From Allorhodopirellula solitaria (lineage in GTDB: Bacteria > Planctomycetota > Planctomycetia > Pirellulales > Pirellulaceae): a stretch of 64,000 nucleotides of DNA. The DNA lies in contig NZ_SJPK01000011.1 of the NCBI RefSeq assembly GCF_007859855.1, positions 1 through 64,000 of the forward strand. Reading direction: 5' to 3'. The number at the start of each line of letters is the position of its first letter. The stretch's first letter is position 1. The translations under genes were made by a program, and so were the position numbers. The notes beneath the pieces are model-generated. The model worked only from the letters and a program-made list of their open reading frames with translations. It had not been told where the DNA came from and ran no database searches. Positions 9,485-20,100 of this stretch are shown here, piece after piece.

Positions 9485-9748
9485 GAGCCGAGGCGCGTAA
9501 GCGGCCGGGTTGGCGGCGCTACCTGGTGCCTTACGGCCAATGCCATCTAGTTTCGACCGCGAAGCGGTTTTGGTAACCCGACGCGTCAGCGAGGATCACT
9601 TGTTCGCCACGCAAAACACTGCATTTTCCTCGCTGACGCGTCGGGTTACCATCGTGATGACGCCCCGAACGGGGGCAAAGTAGATGGCATTGGCCTTACG
9701 GCATTCGGCTCATTATTGTGGCGTCAGCCTGGATCAAGTCGACCGCCC
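9485..9748. repeat. Dispersed element (gcgtaagcggccggg family) interrupted by a MITE
   Basis: Segment 9485-9536 (gagccgaggcgcgtaagcgg...ccttacgg) matches 34150-34200, and 9702-9748, ending tcaagtcgaccgcccg, matches the right end of the element at 34135-34246. A shorter left-end fragment occurs near 20488-20522. The copy here is split by the 157-bp palindromic insertion 9537-9693. No coding potential is seen. Confidence 0.6.
9537..9693. mobile_element. 157-bp MITE-like palindromic insertion with 8-bp target duplication
   Basis: The ends are 17-bp inverted repeats (ccaatgccatctagttt at 9537-9553 against the complement of 9677-9693) with one mismatch. Identical 8-bp direct repeats, ccttacgg, flank it at 9529-9536 and 9694-9701. 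Inside, a second perfect 24-bp inverted repeat (9572-9595 and 9627-9650, core cccgacgcgtcagcgagg) surrounds a 31-bp centre. It has no coding capacity, so any movement would need a transposase acting in trans. Confidence 0.75.
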
Positions 9749-9784
9749 GCTGGTGGTCAGGGGCTTGTCCGCTCCTGCTGATTA

Positions 9785-10009
9785 CCCACAAAACCAGATC
9801 CCCTGTCAGCTTGACTGACAGGAATCCCCGTTTTGTGATTAGAAAAATTGAGCATTCACCCCGCTCCCATGTGGGCTTGCCCCACATGAAAGCAAAGTTT
9901 GTCGGCTTGGTTTCCTGTCAGACAAGCTGACAGGGGAACGCGCATCAATGTTGCGGTTTTCTAATTTGAAAACGTCGCTTCCCGTGTGACAAGCACACGG
10001 GGGAGCAAA
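9785..10009 (-). repeat. Hairpin-rich dispersed repeat, copy 2 (inverted)
   Basis: This is the inverted partner of 6191-6418 with the same order of hairpins: cctgtcagcttgactgacagg, the atgtgggcttgccccacat palindrome, cctgtcagacaagctgacagg and cgtgtgacaagcacacg. Some paired changes keep the stems (gcgggc versus gtgggg in the central hairpin). It lies just downstream of gyrA and could also act as transcription-end structure for gyrA and tgt. Confidence 0.75.
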
Positions 10010-10052
10010 CTGGTGGGTAATGACCAGCTCGTCGCCTCACCCGCAGCATCCG

Positions 10053-12947
10053 TTACTGATCGCCTGATGCTTCGGGGGTTGGTTCAGGTGCCGGTTCGGC
10101 TGGGGGGGCGTCCTCGGATTTTTCTTCTGCAGGGACGCGGACGACAGCGATGAGTTCGTCGTCTTTGTCGACGCTCATGATTCGCACGCCTTGGGTGTTT
10201 CGTCCGATCACGTTGATGTCCGACGCAGCGATGCGTTGCAGCTTGCCTTTGGCGGTCATCATGAACAGTTCGTCATCGTCGGTCACCCGAGCGATACCGA
10301 TCACTTTCCCGTTACGCTCGCTAGTCTTGATGTCGCGGAGGCCCTTGCCGCCCCGTTTCTGGGTCCGGTATCGAGCCGATCCGCTGGTGGCCGAGTTCTC
10401 GTCATCGGCGCCGGCGTCGGAGCCATTGGTATCGCCGTTCTCGTCGTCGCCATCGGCTGTGTCAGCGATATCGAGGGCGTTGGGTCCGAACGGGGTGCGT
10501 TTGCCGTAGCCGTTCTTGCAAACGGTGAGCAGGGTGGCATCGGGTTTGGTCACGACCATGCCCACGAGCCGGTCATCGCCGATCAGGGAGATGCCTTTGA
10601 CGCCGGAGGTGTTGCGGCCCATCGGGCGAGAATCGGATTCGCGGAAGCGGATCGCCATGCCGCCGGCGGTGACCAGGATGATCTCGTCACCGGGGCCGAC
10701 GACGACGGCATCGACGAGTTCATCGTCTTCGCGCAGTTTGATGGCGATGATCCCACCACGTTTCGGCCGGCTGTATTGTTCGAGCGGCGTTTTCTTTACC
10801 AATCCACTGCGTGTCACCATGGCGACGTAGTGACCGGGCTGGTTGAAATCGCGGACAGCGAGGCATTGGGCAATCTGTTCGTCGGGTTCCATCTGCAACA
10901 GATTAACGATCGCGCGGCCTTTCGCATCCCGGGCCAATTGTGGGATGTCGTAGACCTTTTGCCAGCGGACTTTGCCGGTCGTGGTCAGGAACAGCAGGTA
11001 GGCGTGGGTGCTGGCGACGAACAGGTGTTCGATCGGATCCTCATCATCGCTCTTGGCGCCTTTGAGTCCTTTGCCGCCACGACGTTGGGTGTTGTAGACG
11101 CTCGTCGGTGTGCGCTTGATGTAGCCACGGTGGCTGATCGACACGACCATCGGTTCCTCGGTGATGAGGTCTTCGAGGTCAATGTTGCCGAGTTCCTCGT
11201 GGCTGATCTCAGTCCGCCGCTTGTCGCCGAAGCGGCGTTTCATCTCCTCGAGGTCTTCCTTGATAATGTCGCTGACACGTTGCGGTGTGGCGAGGATATC
11301 GAGGTAGTCGATGATTTCTTTGAGCAGCTCGGCGTGTTCGCCGGACAGTTTTTCTTGCTCGAGATTGACCAATTGACCGAGCCGCATCCGCAGGATCTCG
11401 TCCGTTTGGACGCTCGTCAGCGTGTAGCTGTCGGACTTGCCTCGTTCGGTCGTGAATTGTTGGAAGCCATCATCGCCGAGCGCCCGCTGCAGCATCGATG
11501 CAGGGCACTGGATCCCCATCAATCGCTCTTTCGCTTCGGGCTGGGTGCGGGAGGTGCGGATCGTTTGGATGATCTCGTCGATATTGGCCAGGGCCAGCAG
11601 CAGGCCTTCGACGGTGTGTTTGCGGCGGCGGGCGCGGGCGAGCAGGAACTGCGTCCGGCGGCGGATCACGTTGCCGCGGTGCCGCAGGAACTCGGTCAGC
11701 ATCTCTTTGAGTGTCAGCTCGCGTGGTTTCCCGTCGACCAGGGCCAGGAAGATGAGCGAGAACGTGTCCTGCAGAGGCGAGAACTGGTAGAGCTGGTTCA
11801 GGATGACGTCGGGGTCTTCGCCGCGTTTGAGCTCGACGACCAACCGGACCGGTTCCTTCAAATCGCTCTCGTCGCGAATCCCGGAGATACCTTTGATGCG
11901 GTCGCCGTTGACCAGCGCCGCGATCTTTTCGATGATGCGGTCGCGGTATTGTTGGTAAGGGATCTCGGTGATGACGATGCGGCTGCGGTTGCCCCGCATC
12001 TCTTCGATTGCGCATTTCGCGCGCACGACCATGGTGCTGCGCCCCGTCTTGTAGGCGCGGCGGATGCCGGCGCGGCCGCAGATGATGCCGCCGGTGGGGA
12101 AGTCCGGACCGGGGATGATCTCGCACAATTCATCGATGGTCGTATCGGGATCATCGACGAGTTTGATCAGCGCGTCGCAGACTTCGGTGGGGTTGTGAGG
12201 GGGGATGCTGGTCGCCATCCCGACAGCGATCCCGCCCGAGCCATTGACGAGCAGGTTGGGGAACCGGCTCGGCAGCACGGTGGGCTCGTTGCGAGCCTCA
12301 TCGTAGGTGGGCACGAAGTCGACGGTATCGAGTTTAAGATCGTCGAGCAGCTGTGCGGCGACCGCTGACATCCGGGCTTCGGTATACCGCATAGCGGCCG
12401 GTGGCAGGCCGGCAACGCTACCGAAGTTTCCTTGTTTGTCGATCAGCAACGCCCGCATGTTCCATTCCTGGGCCATCCGGACGAGCGTCGGGTAGATCAC
12501 ACTTTCACCGTGGGGGTGATAGTTCCCCGAGGTGTCACCGGAGATTTTCGCGCATTTGACGCGTTTGCTACCGGGGCCGAGGTTGAGATCGTTCATCGCC
12601 ACTAGGATCCGGCGCTGCGACGGTTTGAGTCCATCGCGAACATCGGGCAGTGCGCGGCTGACGATGACGCTCATCGCGTAGGTCAGATAGCTGTCACGCA
12701 GTTCGTCCTCGATCGGCAGGTCGACCATCCGCATGGCCCCGAAGCCTCCCGACTCGTCACGTCCACCGTCGGGGGTACCGTCACCGGGGAAGCCAGTCCG
12801 TGGCGGGTCATCGCCCCCGCCATTGCCGCCACCGGATGCTGCTCCACCCGATGCCGAGGGTTCGTTGCCGTCGCCGCTCACGCCTGAGTCGTCGTTTGGG
12901 GTGTCGCTATTGTCGAGGTCGTCTGTGTTTTCGCCGTCGTCAGCCAA
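10053..12947 (-). CDS. gyrA: DNA gyrase subunit A
   Basis: GyrA is the DNA breakage-reunion subunit that supercoils DNA with GyrB. The core begins [20 protein letters not shown] and includes [16 protein letters not shown], the winged-helix region GNYHPHGES, and the catalytic tyrosine in MRYTEARMS (about residue 188 from the TTG start). The GyrA box QRRGGKG (near 622), needed for DNA wrapping, opens the C-terminal beta-pinwheel. The TTG at 12947 adds a ~70-residue acidic, Gly/Asp-rich tail before the core; an internal ATG at 12734 is the alternative start. A second acidic insert (~823-859) precedes a box-like [10 protein letters not shown] (near 866). At 964 aa it is ~90 residues longer than E. 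coli GyrA. gyrB is not in the window. Confidence 0.97.
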   Translation of the reverse strand: MADDGENTDDLDNSDTPNDDSGVSGDGNEPSASGGAASGGGNGGGDDPPRTGFPGDGTPDGGRDESGGFGAMRMVDLPIEDELRDSYLTYAMSVIVSRALPDVRDGLKPSQRRILVAMNDLNLGPGSKRVKCAKISGDTSGNYHPHGESVIYPTLVRMAQEWNMRALLIDKQGNFGSVAGLPPAAMRYTEARMSAVAAQLLDDLKLDTVDFVPTYDEARNEPTVLPSRFPNLLVNGSGGIAVGMATSIPPHNPTEVCDALIKLVDDPDTTIDELCEIIPGPDFPTGGIICGRAGIRRAYKTGRSTMVVRAKCAIEEMRGNRSRIVITEIPYQQYRDRIIEKIAALVNGDRIKGISGIRDESDLKEPVRLVVELKRGEDPDVILNQLYQFSPLQDTFSLIFLALVDGKPRELTLKEMLTEFLRHRGNVIRRRTQFLLARARRRKHTVEGLLLALANIDEIIQTIRTSRTQPEAKERLMGIQCPASMLQRALGDDGFQQFTTERGKSDSYTLTSVQTDEILRMRLGQLVNLEQEKLSGEHAELLKEIIDYLDILATPQRVSDIIKEDLEEMKRRFGDKRRTEISHEELGNIDLEDLITEEPMVVSISHRGYIKRTPTSVYNTQRRGGKGLKGAKSDDEDPIEHLFVASTHAYLLFLTTTGKVRWQKVYDIPQLARDAKGRAIVNLLQMEPDEQIAQCLAVRDFNQPGHYVAMVTRSGLVKKTPLEQYSRPKRGGIIAIKLREDDELVDAVVVGPGDEIILVTAGGMAIRFRESDSRPMGRNTSGVKGISLIGDDRLVGMVVTKPDATLLTVCKNGYGKRTPFGPNALDIADTADGDDENGDTNGSDAGADDENSATSGSARYRTQKRGGKGLRDIKTSERNGKVIGIARVTDDDELFMMTAKGKLQRIAASDINVIGRNTQGVRIMSVDKDDELIAVVRVPAEEKSEDAPPAEPAPEPTPEASGDQ

Positions 12948-12979
12948 GTGTCTGCTCGGTAAAAATGCGTGAGAAACGT

Positions 12980-13083
12980 AGAGCCAATCCGAAAAGGGGT
13001 CTGACCCTCTCCGGTGAGGCCGCTAAGAACGATGTCAAGTGACTCGCCTCCAAAAGGGTCAGACCCCTTTTCGGATAGGCTCT
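12980..13083. repeat. Inverted repeat with 29-bp arms upstream of gyrA
   Basis: Arms 12980-13008 and 13055-13083 are reverse complements with one mismatch; the core is gaaaaggggtctgaccct. The 46-bp spacer carries nothing recognisable. It sits between the divergent gyrA and AAA+ genes, 33 bp from the gyrA start, and so lies in or beside the gyrA promoter/leader. It could be a mobile palindromic element or a leader structure. Confidence 0.7.
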
Positions 13084-13257
13084 TAGTGTCAAATCGCCGC
13101 GAAAACGGGTCGCGGAGTAGCCACACAGTGTACTCGACCGGCGCTTTCCTCACAACGGGCCAGACGCTCTGTGTGATTGACGCAAGGCCTTGATTTTCAA
13201 ATACTTAGGCCTCCTTTTTTGCGAACCACTCCCGCTCGATTTCGGAAGTCCATGTTC

Positions 13258-15216
13258 ATGTCTGGTCCTGACGACGAAACCATCCTGCGTTCGATCCGCT
13301 TGTTCCGCGAAGCCTTGGAGCAGACGCAGCAGCTCTACGTTGAGGCGGGCAAGCTCGCCGAGGGCAGTTACGGATGGTTGGCGGGTGACGACGCGGTCGA
13401 AGGGGCCGACATGTCGGCGCAGATGGACGCGTTGCATCAAGGATTCGTGATGAAGGTGTTCGCCGAGACGCTGCCCGACCCGAGTGCCCGGACGATGGAA
13501 CAGCGGCAGCTCGGCCGTGTGCTCTTGGAGCATCTTTGGGGGCAACCCGTCATGGGCGCGCACCTGCATGATTCAATTGACTGGCTGCTCGATACGGCCC
13601 AGGACCTCAGTTGGTACGACGTCGTGCGGCCGTTTCTTGAAGTCCCGTCGCTACGCGATTCGTGGAGCGAGGTCGAGACGATGGCTGCCCGCTTGGCGAC
13701 GATGATCGCGGTGGTCGACGGCAGCGAAGACGGTTCGGATCGTGATCGCTTGCGAAAGATTCAAGCGGAACTGTTGGCGGCGGAGCAGCAGGCCAAGTCG
13801 GCGCCAGCGTCTGCGCCGAGTGCGGGCTCACCCCGCCGGATCGACGCAGCTCCGACGCCGACTCACGGTGACCATCAAACTGACATCGACCACGCTCGCG
13901 ACGCGATCGCGTGGCTGCGTGGGGAAGCCAAACGCCTGCGAGCGGGTACGGCGGATCCAACCGCTTCCGCAGACCTCGCCGATCCCGGTACCGAACGGGC
14001 CGATCCCAGTACCGAGCGGGCCCCCGAGCCCACGCCGACGGTTACCGGCGGGAGGGCGGCGGCAGCACCGACGGCCGCCGCGACGCCAGCCAAATCGGCG
14101 GAGGAAGAGGTCGACAACCGCACGCCCGAAGAGCGGCTGGCCGCGGCCCGCGAGAAACTCGACCGGCTCGTGGGGCTCGATGCGATCAAGAATCAGATTC
14201 AGACGCTGGCGAACTTTCTCAGAATGGAACGCAAGCGGGAGGAGCTGGGGTTGCCGACGATGCGGCCGAGCTTACACATGTCCTTTGTCGGCAATCCAGG
14301 GACGGGCAAGACCACGGTCGCGAGGATTATTGCCGAAATCTATGGTGCTCTCGGTGTGCTTGAGAAAGGACACCTCGTCGAGACCGATCGCAGCGGACTC
14401 GTCGCGGAGTACGCTGGCCAGACCGGGCCGAAGACCAACGCGAAAGTCGACGAGGCACTCGACGGCGTGTTATTCATCGACGAGGCCTACACGTTGGTCG
14501 ATGAAGATGGGCAGGATCAATACGGCCGGGAAGCGGTCCAGACGCTGTTGAAACGCATGGAGGACCAGCGAGACCGGCTCGTCGTGATCTTGGCGGGATA
14601 TCCCCGTGAGATGACCCGGATGATCCGCAGCAATCCAGGGCTCAGTTCGCGGGTAGGCACGACCATGCATTTCGATGACTACGATCCCGAGGCGTTGTGC
14701 CGGATCTTTGAGTTGATGGCCGCCAAGGCCAAGTATGAGCTGCCGAGTGAAACACGGCGATACGTTCTGCGTGGCTTCACTCATCTGTATATCAATCGCG
14801 ACCGGCATTTCGGCAACGGCCGCATGTCTCGCAATTCGTTTGAACGCAGCGTCCGCCGGCTCGCCAATCGCATCGCGTCTGCACCGGAGATCACCCGGGA
14901 GTTGCTGATGACGATGCAGGCCGCCGATATCGAGGTGCCAGGGATCACCGATGAACAGCTTGCCGCGCTCGTTGAGCCCGATGGGTTGATTCGCGTGCTC
15001 TGCAAGCATTGTGAAGCGCCGCAGGTCGTTGATGACAAGGCTCTCGGCACCGAGGTTGCCTGCACCGCTTGCAAGGAAACATTTCAGTGCGATTGGGGCA
15101 GCCCCGTCATCGATCGACACCTCCCCGAGATCGGAGTCGCGAAGTCCGAAACCGCGAAGTCCGAAGAAGCCGATGAGTCGCTCGAGGCGGCGACATCAGA
15201 TGAAACGGCGCCGTGA
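13258..15216 (+). CDS. CbbX/SpoVK-like AAA+ ATPase with C-terminal zinc ribbon
   Basis: ATG 13258 was chosen because GGAAG lies 9 nt upstream; ATG 13252 is possible. The ~652-residue protein has an all-helical N-terminal region, a low-complexity linker rich in Ala, Pro and Thr, and then a CbbX/SpoVK-type AAA+ module: VGLDAIKNQIQTL, Walker A VGNPGTGKTTVARI, the conserved RSGLVAEYAGQT, Walker B GVLFIDEAYTL, and sensor and arginine-finger segments (SNPGLSSRV). Near the end, CKHC...CTAC forms a possible zinc ribbon. Relatives remodel protein assemblies such as RuBisCO (CbbX), but no RuBisCO is nearby, so the substrate is unknown. Confidence 0.85.
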   Translation: MSGPDDETILRSIRLFREALEQTQQLYVEAGKLAEGSYGWLAGDDAVEGADMSAQMDALHQGFVMKVFAETLPDPSARTMEQRQLGRVLLEHLWGQPVMGAHLHDSIDWLLDTAQDLSWYDVVRPFLEVPSLRDSWSEVETMAARLATMIAVVDGSEDGSDRDRLRKIQAELLAAEQQAKSAPASAPSAGSPRRIDAAPTPTHGDHQTDIDHARDAIAWLRGEAKRLRAGTADPTASADLADPGTERADPSTERAPEPTPTVTGGRAAAAPTAAATPAKSAEEEVDNRTPEERLAAAREKLDRLVGLDAIKNQIQTLANFLRMERKREELGLPTMRPSLHMSFVGNPGTGKTTVARIIAEIYGALGVLEKGHLVETDRSGLVAEYAGQTGPKTNAKVDEALDGVLFIDEAYTLVDEDGQDQYGREAVQTLLKRMEDQRDRLVVILAGYPREMTRMIRSNPGLSSRVGTTMHFDDYDPEALCRIFELMAAKAKYELPSETRRYVLRGFTHLYINRDRHFGNGRMSRNSFERSVRRLANRIASAPEITRELLMTMQAADIEVPGITDEQLAALVEPDGLIRVLCKHCEAPQVVDDKALGTEVACTACKETFQCDWGSPVIDRHLPEIGVAKSETAKSEEADESLEAATSDETAP

Positions 15217-15598
15217 GGTCACGGATCGACCGGCGTTTCACCGCGGCATGATGCCAACTGGGTTGTTAGAAAGCTGAAGTTGACACCGAAGTTTGGCGAG
15301 GAGCGGACCGAGCGAAGCAAGGTTCGGAGAGGGGGGGCACGCTGGTTTGGGACTTTCCGTTGCGCTGTCTGCCCTCCCCGGAAGACTCGCGAAAGCCTCG
15401 TCTTCCGACCCTCCCTGCTTCGCCGGGCGGGTGAAGTAAATCGTTGACTCACCCTCACTTAAAACTGCACGCCCTCTGCGGTGCCATGGGCGTGCCGAGT
15501 TGTGGCATAATGCGCACCTTTCTCCAACGCACCCTCGCTCCAGGCCGTTGTCACTGCGACATGGCCGGACAAAAAACTCTTCTAGGAAACGACAGGTT
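15217..15598. other. Gene-free spacer with hairpin, before gadB
   Basis: The 380-bp gap has no convincing coding frame. It contains a hairpin at 15379-15408 (cggaagactcg paired with cgtcttccg) within a C/T-rich and G-rich stretch resembling other dispersed repeats of this genome. It may end the AAA+ gene transcript and must carry the gadB promoter, which could not be located confidently. Confidence 0.5.
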
Positions 15599-16999
15599 AT
15601 GGCACTTCACTCTCGCAGTAATGTTCGCGGCAGTTTGCTCGATGACACCTACGGATCGGCTGACATCTCGCAGACGCTACCGAAATACAGAATGCCTAAG
15701 GCTGAGCACGACGCTGATCTCGCGTTCTCGGTCGTGCGAGATGAGTTGATGCTGGACGGGAATGCCCGCCAGAACCTGGCGACGTTCTGTCAGACGTGGC
15801 TCGATGAAGAGATCCACAAGATCATGGACTTGTGCATCGACAAAAACATGATCGACAAGGATGAGTACCCCCAGACGGCTGAGATCGAAGCCCGCTGCGT
15901 CCATATGTTGGCCGATCTTTGGAACGCACCCGATGAAACCGATATCATCGGCACGTCGACCACGGGGTCGTCTGACGCGGCGATGCTCGGCGGGATGGCG
16001 GCCAAGTGGCGTTGGCGTGAGAAGCGGAAGGCTGCGGGCAAGCCAATTGACAAGCCGAATATGATCTGTGGGCCAGTCCAGGTTTGCTGGCACAAGTTCG
16101 CCAAGTATTGGGACATCGAACTGCGCGAAGTTCCTTTGGAAGGCGACCGTTTGATCATGGACCCCGAAGAGGTGCTCAAGCGAGTCGATGAGAACACAAT
16201 TTTCGTGGTTCCGACGTTTGGTGTGACCTTCACGTGCAACTATGAACCAGTCAAAGAGATCGCCGACGCGTTGGACAAATTGCAGGAGGAGACGGGGTTG
16301 GATGTCCCCATGCATGTCGATGCGGCATCGGGTGGTTTTTTGGCACCGTTTTGTGCACCGGAGATCGAGTGGGATTTCCGGATCCCGCGGGTCAAGTCGA
16401 TCAATGCTTCAGGGCACAAGTTTGGGTTGGCGCCACTGGGAACGGGCTGGTGTATTTTCCGTGACAGCGCCGACCTGCCCGAGGACCTGGTTTTTTGGGT
16501 CAATTATCTCGGCGGGAATATGCCAACGTTCGCATTGAGCTTCTCACGGCCCGGCGGTCAGATCGTTGCGCAGTACTACAACTTCCTGCGGCTTGGCATG
16601 GAAGGTTATCGCAAAATTCACATGAATTGCTACGAGATTGCCCAGTACCTCGCTGACGAGATCGGGAAAATCGGCCCCTTCGAAGTGCTCTACAATGGCG
16701 ACCCTCAACAGGGGATCCCGGCGCTCTCCTGGACGCTGAAAGAAGGTTTCGATACCAAGGGATATACCCTGTTCGACCTCAGTGACCGGTTGCGAATGCG
16801 GGGTTGGCAGGTGGCTGCCTATACGATGCCGCCCAAACGTGAGGACTTGGTCGTTCAGAGGATCTTGGTGCGCCACGGATTCAGCATGGACCTCGGGGCG
16901 CTGTTCATTGAAGATCTCAAGCGTTGCTTGAAACACTTTGCTGCGCATCCCGTAAGCACACCCATGGACGAAACGGAAGCCGGCGGGTTCCACCACTGA
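15599..16999 (+). CDS. gadB: Glutamate decarboxylase
   Basis: This PLP enzyme converts L-glutamate to GABA, consuming a proton. With start ATG 15599 the protein is 466 residues, the same length as E. coli GadA/GadB. Family landmarks are LPKYRMPK near the N-terminus, [15 protein letters not shown] (cofactor phosphate site), [12 protein letters not shown] (Asp that contacts the PLP pyridine) and [13 protein letters not shown] with the Schiff-base lysine at 274. The C-terminus ends in FHH. Bacterial Gad usually serves acid resistance with the GadC antiporter; no antiporter is visible here, so the role in this organism is open. Confidence 0.96.
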   Translation: MALHSRSNVRGSLLDDTYGSADISQTLPKYRMPKAEHDADLAFSVVRDELMLDGNARQNLATFCQTWLDEEIHKIMDLCIDKNMIDKDEYPQTAEIEARCVHMLADLWNAPDETDIIGTSTTGSSDAAMLGGMAAKWRWREKRKAAGKPIDKPNMICGPVQVCWHKFAKYWDIELREVPLEGDRLIMDPEEVLKRVDENTIFVVPTFGVTFTCNYEPVKEIADALDKLQEETGLDVPMHVDAASGGFLAPFCAPEIEWDFRIPRVKSINASGHKFGLAPLGTGWCIFRDSADLPEDLVFWVNYLGGNMPTFALSFSRPGGQIVAQYYNFLRLGMEGYRKIHMNCYEIAQYLADEIGKIGPFEVLYNGDPQQGIPALSWTLKEGFDTKGYTLFDLSDRLRMRGWQVAAYTMPPKREDLVVQRILVRHGFSMDLGALFIEDLKRCLKHFAAHPVSTPMDETEAGGFHH

Positions 17000-17175
17000 G
17001 AGCGTTTGGAAAACGGGGCCGCTTCGAGCGAGAACGATAGAGCTCGTTTTCGGATAGTCCTGAGGCAAGACGGGGCAACACTTCCGCCGCGGTCGTCTGT
17101 TAGACTGACTCGCTCGACGCGTTCTGCAGCGCTGGATGGTCAGCGCGGAACCGTTCCCGCCTAGTGAGTTTTTCG

Positions 17176-20100
17176 ATGCTGAAGTTTCCGGTTTTTCTTG
17201 TGGTTCTCGTCGGCTTCTGCGCCGCCAGTGTTCTCGGTGCCGAGCCGATCCATCCGGCAGTGCCTTTGAACCAACAACTCGAGGCCGCGGCGCCCGCGTA
17301 CCTCGCCGAACAAGCGAAGCTGCGTGGCGATGCACATCGCGGTGCACTTGTGTTTTACCGCTCGCCTGCGAATTGTGTGGGTTGTCACACCAGCGGAGAT
17401 GAGCCGTCGCCGCTCGGGCCGAACCTGGCCAGCCTTGGCAAGCAGACCACCTACGTGGAGCTCATCGACGGGTTGCTGCGCCCGTCCAAGCACATTCAGC
17501 CGGGATTCGAGACCTACACCGTGGTCACCACGAGCGGGCAGGTCCATGTCGGGTTGCTGTCTCAGCAAAGCGAAGAATCGGTGACGATGCGGTTGGCGCA
17601 ATCGCTCGACCAAGATTTCGTGCTGGAGACAGACGAAATCGAAGTGATGCAGAAGAATTCCCAGTCGATGATGCCCGCAGGATTGATGGCGGCCCTGAAG
17701 TCGCAGGCGGACTTTCTCGATTTGGTGGCCTACCTGAACGCCGTCGCCCAAGGCGGCGGTGAAGCGGCCAGGCGTTTGCAACCGTCGGCCGAGCAGCTCG
17801 CCGTCGAAGATGACACTGCCAACCTCGACCATGCTGGTATTCTCGCAAGTCTGAGAACACGTGATTTCGAGGCAGGTGAAAAGCTATTCCAAGGCGACTG
17901 CGCTAGCTGTCATGGCGCCGACGGGGATACTCCGTCACTGGCGACTGCCCGCGCGTTTGGAACGCAAAAACTGAAGTTCGGTTCGGATCCCTACCGGATG
18001 TTCATGACATTGACCGAGGGCAACGGCCTGATGGCGCCGATGACCTATCTCACGCCGTTTGAACGCTACCAGGTCGTGCACTACATCCGGGAAGCGTTTA
18101 TGAAGGACCGCAATCCCGACTACGTCGAAATCGACGCGGAGTACCTTGCCTCGTTGCCTCAGGGTACCGAGGACGGCCAGCAAATCGAGGTGGTCCAGCG
18201 AGACTTTGGCTTGGCATTGGGATCGCAGTTGCGAACTGACTTCCCCAGCGTGCTGAATATTCCTCAGGGCGAACTGACCGTCGCGTTTGACTTGCACACG
18301 ATGGATTTGGCGGACGTTTGGACTGGCGGTTTCCTCGATCTGAGTGAGACGCAGCACATTCGGCCGCGGGGTGAGGGGACAGCCAACCCGGTCGGCGAGT
18401 CCCTGCCCTCGCTCGCTGCTTGGCGCTGGGGCCATGACGGGGCGCTGGACTATTCCCGTGAAGGGCTACTGCCGCGAGGTCCTCTGCCACCGAAATGGAT
18501 GGATTACCACGGCTACTATCTGCACGACGAAGACGTTGTGCTCAGCTACCGCATCGATGGGCGTGAGATACTGCACCGGGTTGAAACGCGAGGTTCCCAC
18601 ACGCTGATTCACCATCTAGAGATTGGGGCGGGACAACGCTTGGTGCTCAGCCCATGCCAGGCCCCCGAGGGGGCGAGCGTTGACATTGCAAGTGCATCTG
18701 CCATCGCCAAGACGAATTCCTCGACGAATTTCTCGACGAATTCGCTCGCGAGTTCGTTCACGGCTGCGAACTTCGCTGGCGATGTCGACGGGGTGACGTG
18801 GCAGGCGTTGGTGGACACCGCCTTTACGATGACGATCCCTGCTGACGAGGAGTCGCGAACGATCCAGGTTTCGATCGGCATTGGAGCGGAGGAAGGCGAT
18901 CTCGAAGTTTGGCGGCGCAGTTCCACCTCGCTAGCCAAACTCGATACGGCTTCTTCGCTGCCGGAACTTGTCCGCGGTGGCGAGCTGCGTTGGCCCGAAC
19001 GGATGCGAACGACTGGATACCTGGGGCTGAACCGGAGCGGTTACGCACTCGACACGCTGACCCGTCCGGCATCGACGCCTTGGAATACATGGTTCCGCAC
19101 CTCGGCACTGGACTTTTTCCCCGACGGGCGAATGGTCGTGTCGACGTACGGCGGCGACATTTGGATTGTTTCGGGAGTGGACGAAGAGTTGCTCGATTTG
19201 TCCTGGAAACGGTTCGCGAGCGGGCTCTACGAACCCTTTGGTTTGAAAGTCGTCGATGGCGACGTCTACGTGACGTGCAAGGACCGGCTCGTTCGGTTGC
19301 ATGATTTTAATCAAGACGGCGAAGCCGATTTCTATGAGAGCTTCAGTGCCGACAGCGACGTGTCCACCAATTTCCATGCTTTCAATTTCGATTTGCAGAC
19401 CGATGACGAAGGCAATTTCTACTACGCCAAGAGTGGCCATGGTGCCAACTTTTCGCTGCCGGGAGCGGTGTGGAAAATATCGCCCGATGGCAAAGAACGC
19501 GAGGTCGTCTGCACCGGTTTTCGCTCGCCCAATGGCATGGGCAGTATGCCGGGTGGCCGCATGACGGTGAGCGACAATCAGGGGCAATGGATTCCGGCTT
19601 CCAAGATTTGTTTGATCAAGCCTGGTGCGTTCTATGGTTGGGTGCCTACCTATGCGGCGCCGCCGAGATGGGCTCCCGACGGGGGCAAGATTGATATCAC
19701 CAAGGTCGTGCCGCCGGAGACCTCGGACCAGCCGCTCGTGTGGATGCCCCAATCGTTGGATAATTCGTCAGGCGGGCAGCTATGGGCCGGAGATGCGAGG
19801 TTTGGTCCGCTTGCGAACCATTTACTGCACATGAGTTTCGGCAAGGGATGGATGGCGTACTTGGCGATTCAGGATGTGGGGGAGACTTCGCAAGCCGCGA
19901 TCATCAAACTGCCGTTTGATTTTTCCACAGGGGTGATGCGCGGTCGCGTCAATCCGGCCGATGGCCAGGTCTACGCGACCGGTCTGCACGGTTGGAACGG
20001 AGGCGGGCGCGTGGGGCTGGCCGATGGCGGCGTGCAGCGTTTGCGCTACACAGGGACCCCGCCGCGGATGATCACCGATGCACGGGTTGTTGCAGGCGGC

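Noticed and set aside
10191-12368. A 725-codon open frame on the plus strand opposite gyrA
   Set aside because: It is a by-product of high GC and codon bias in gyrA. The translation is Asp/Val/Gly/Phe-rich without domain structure, and gyrA on the other strand is certain.
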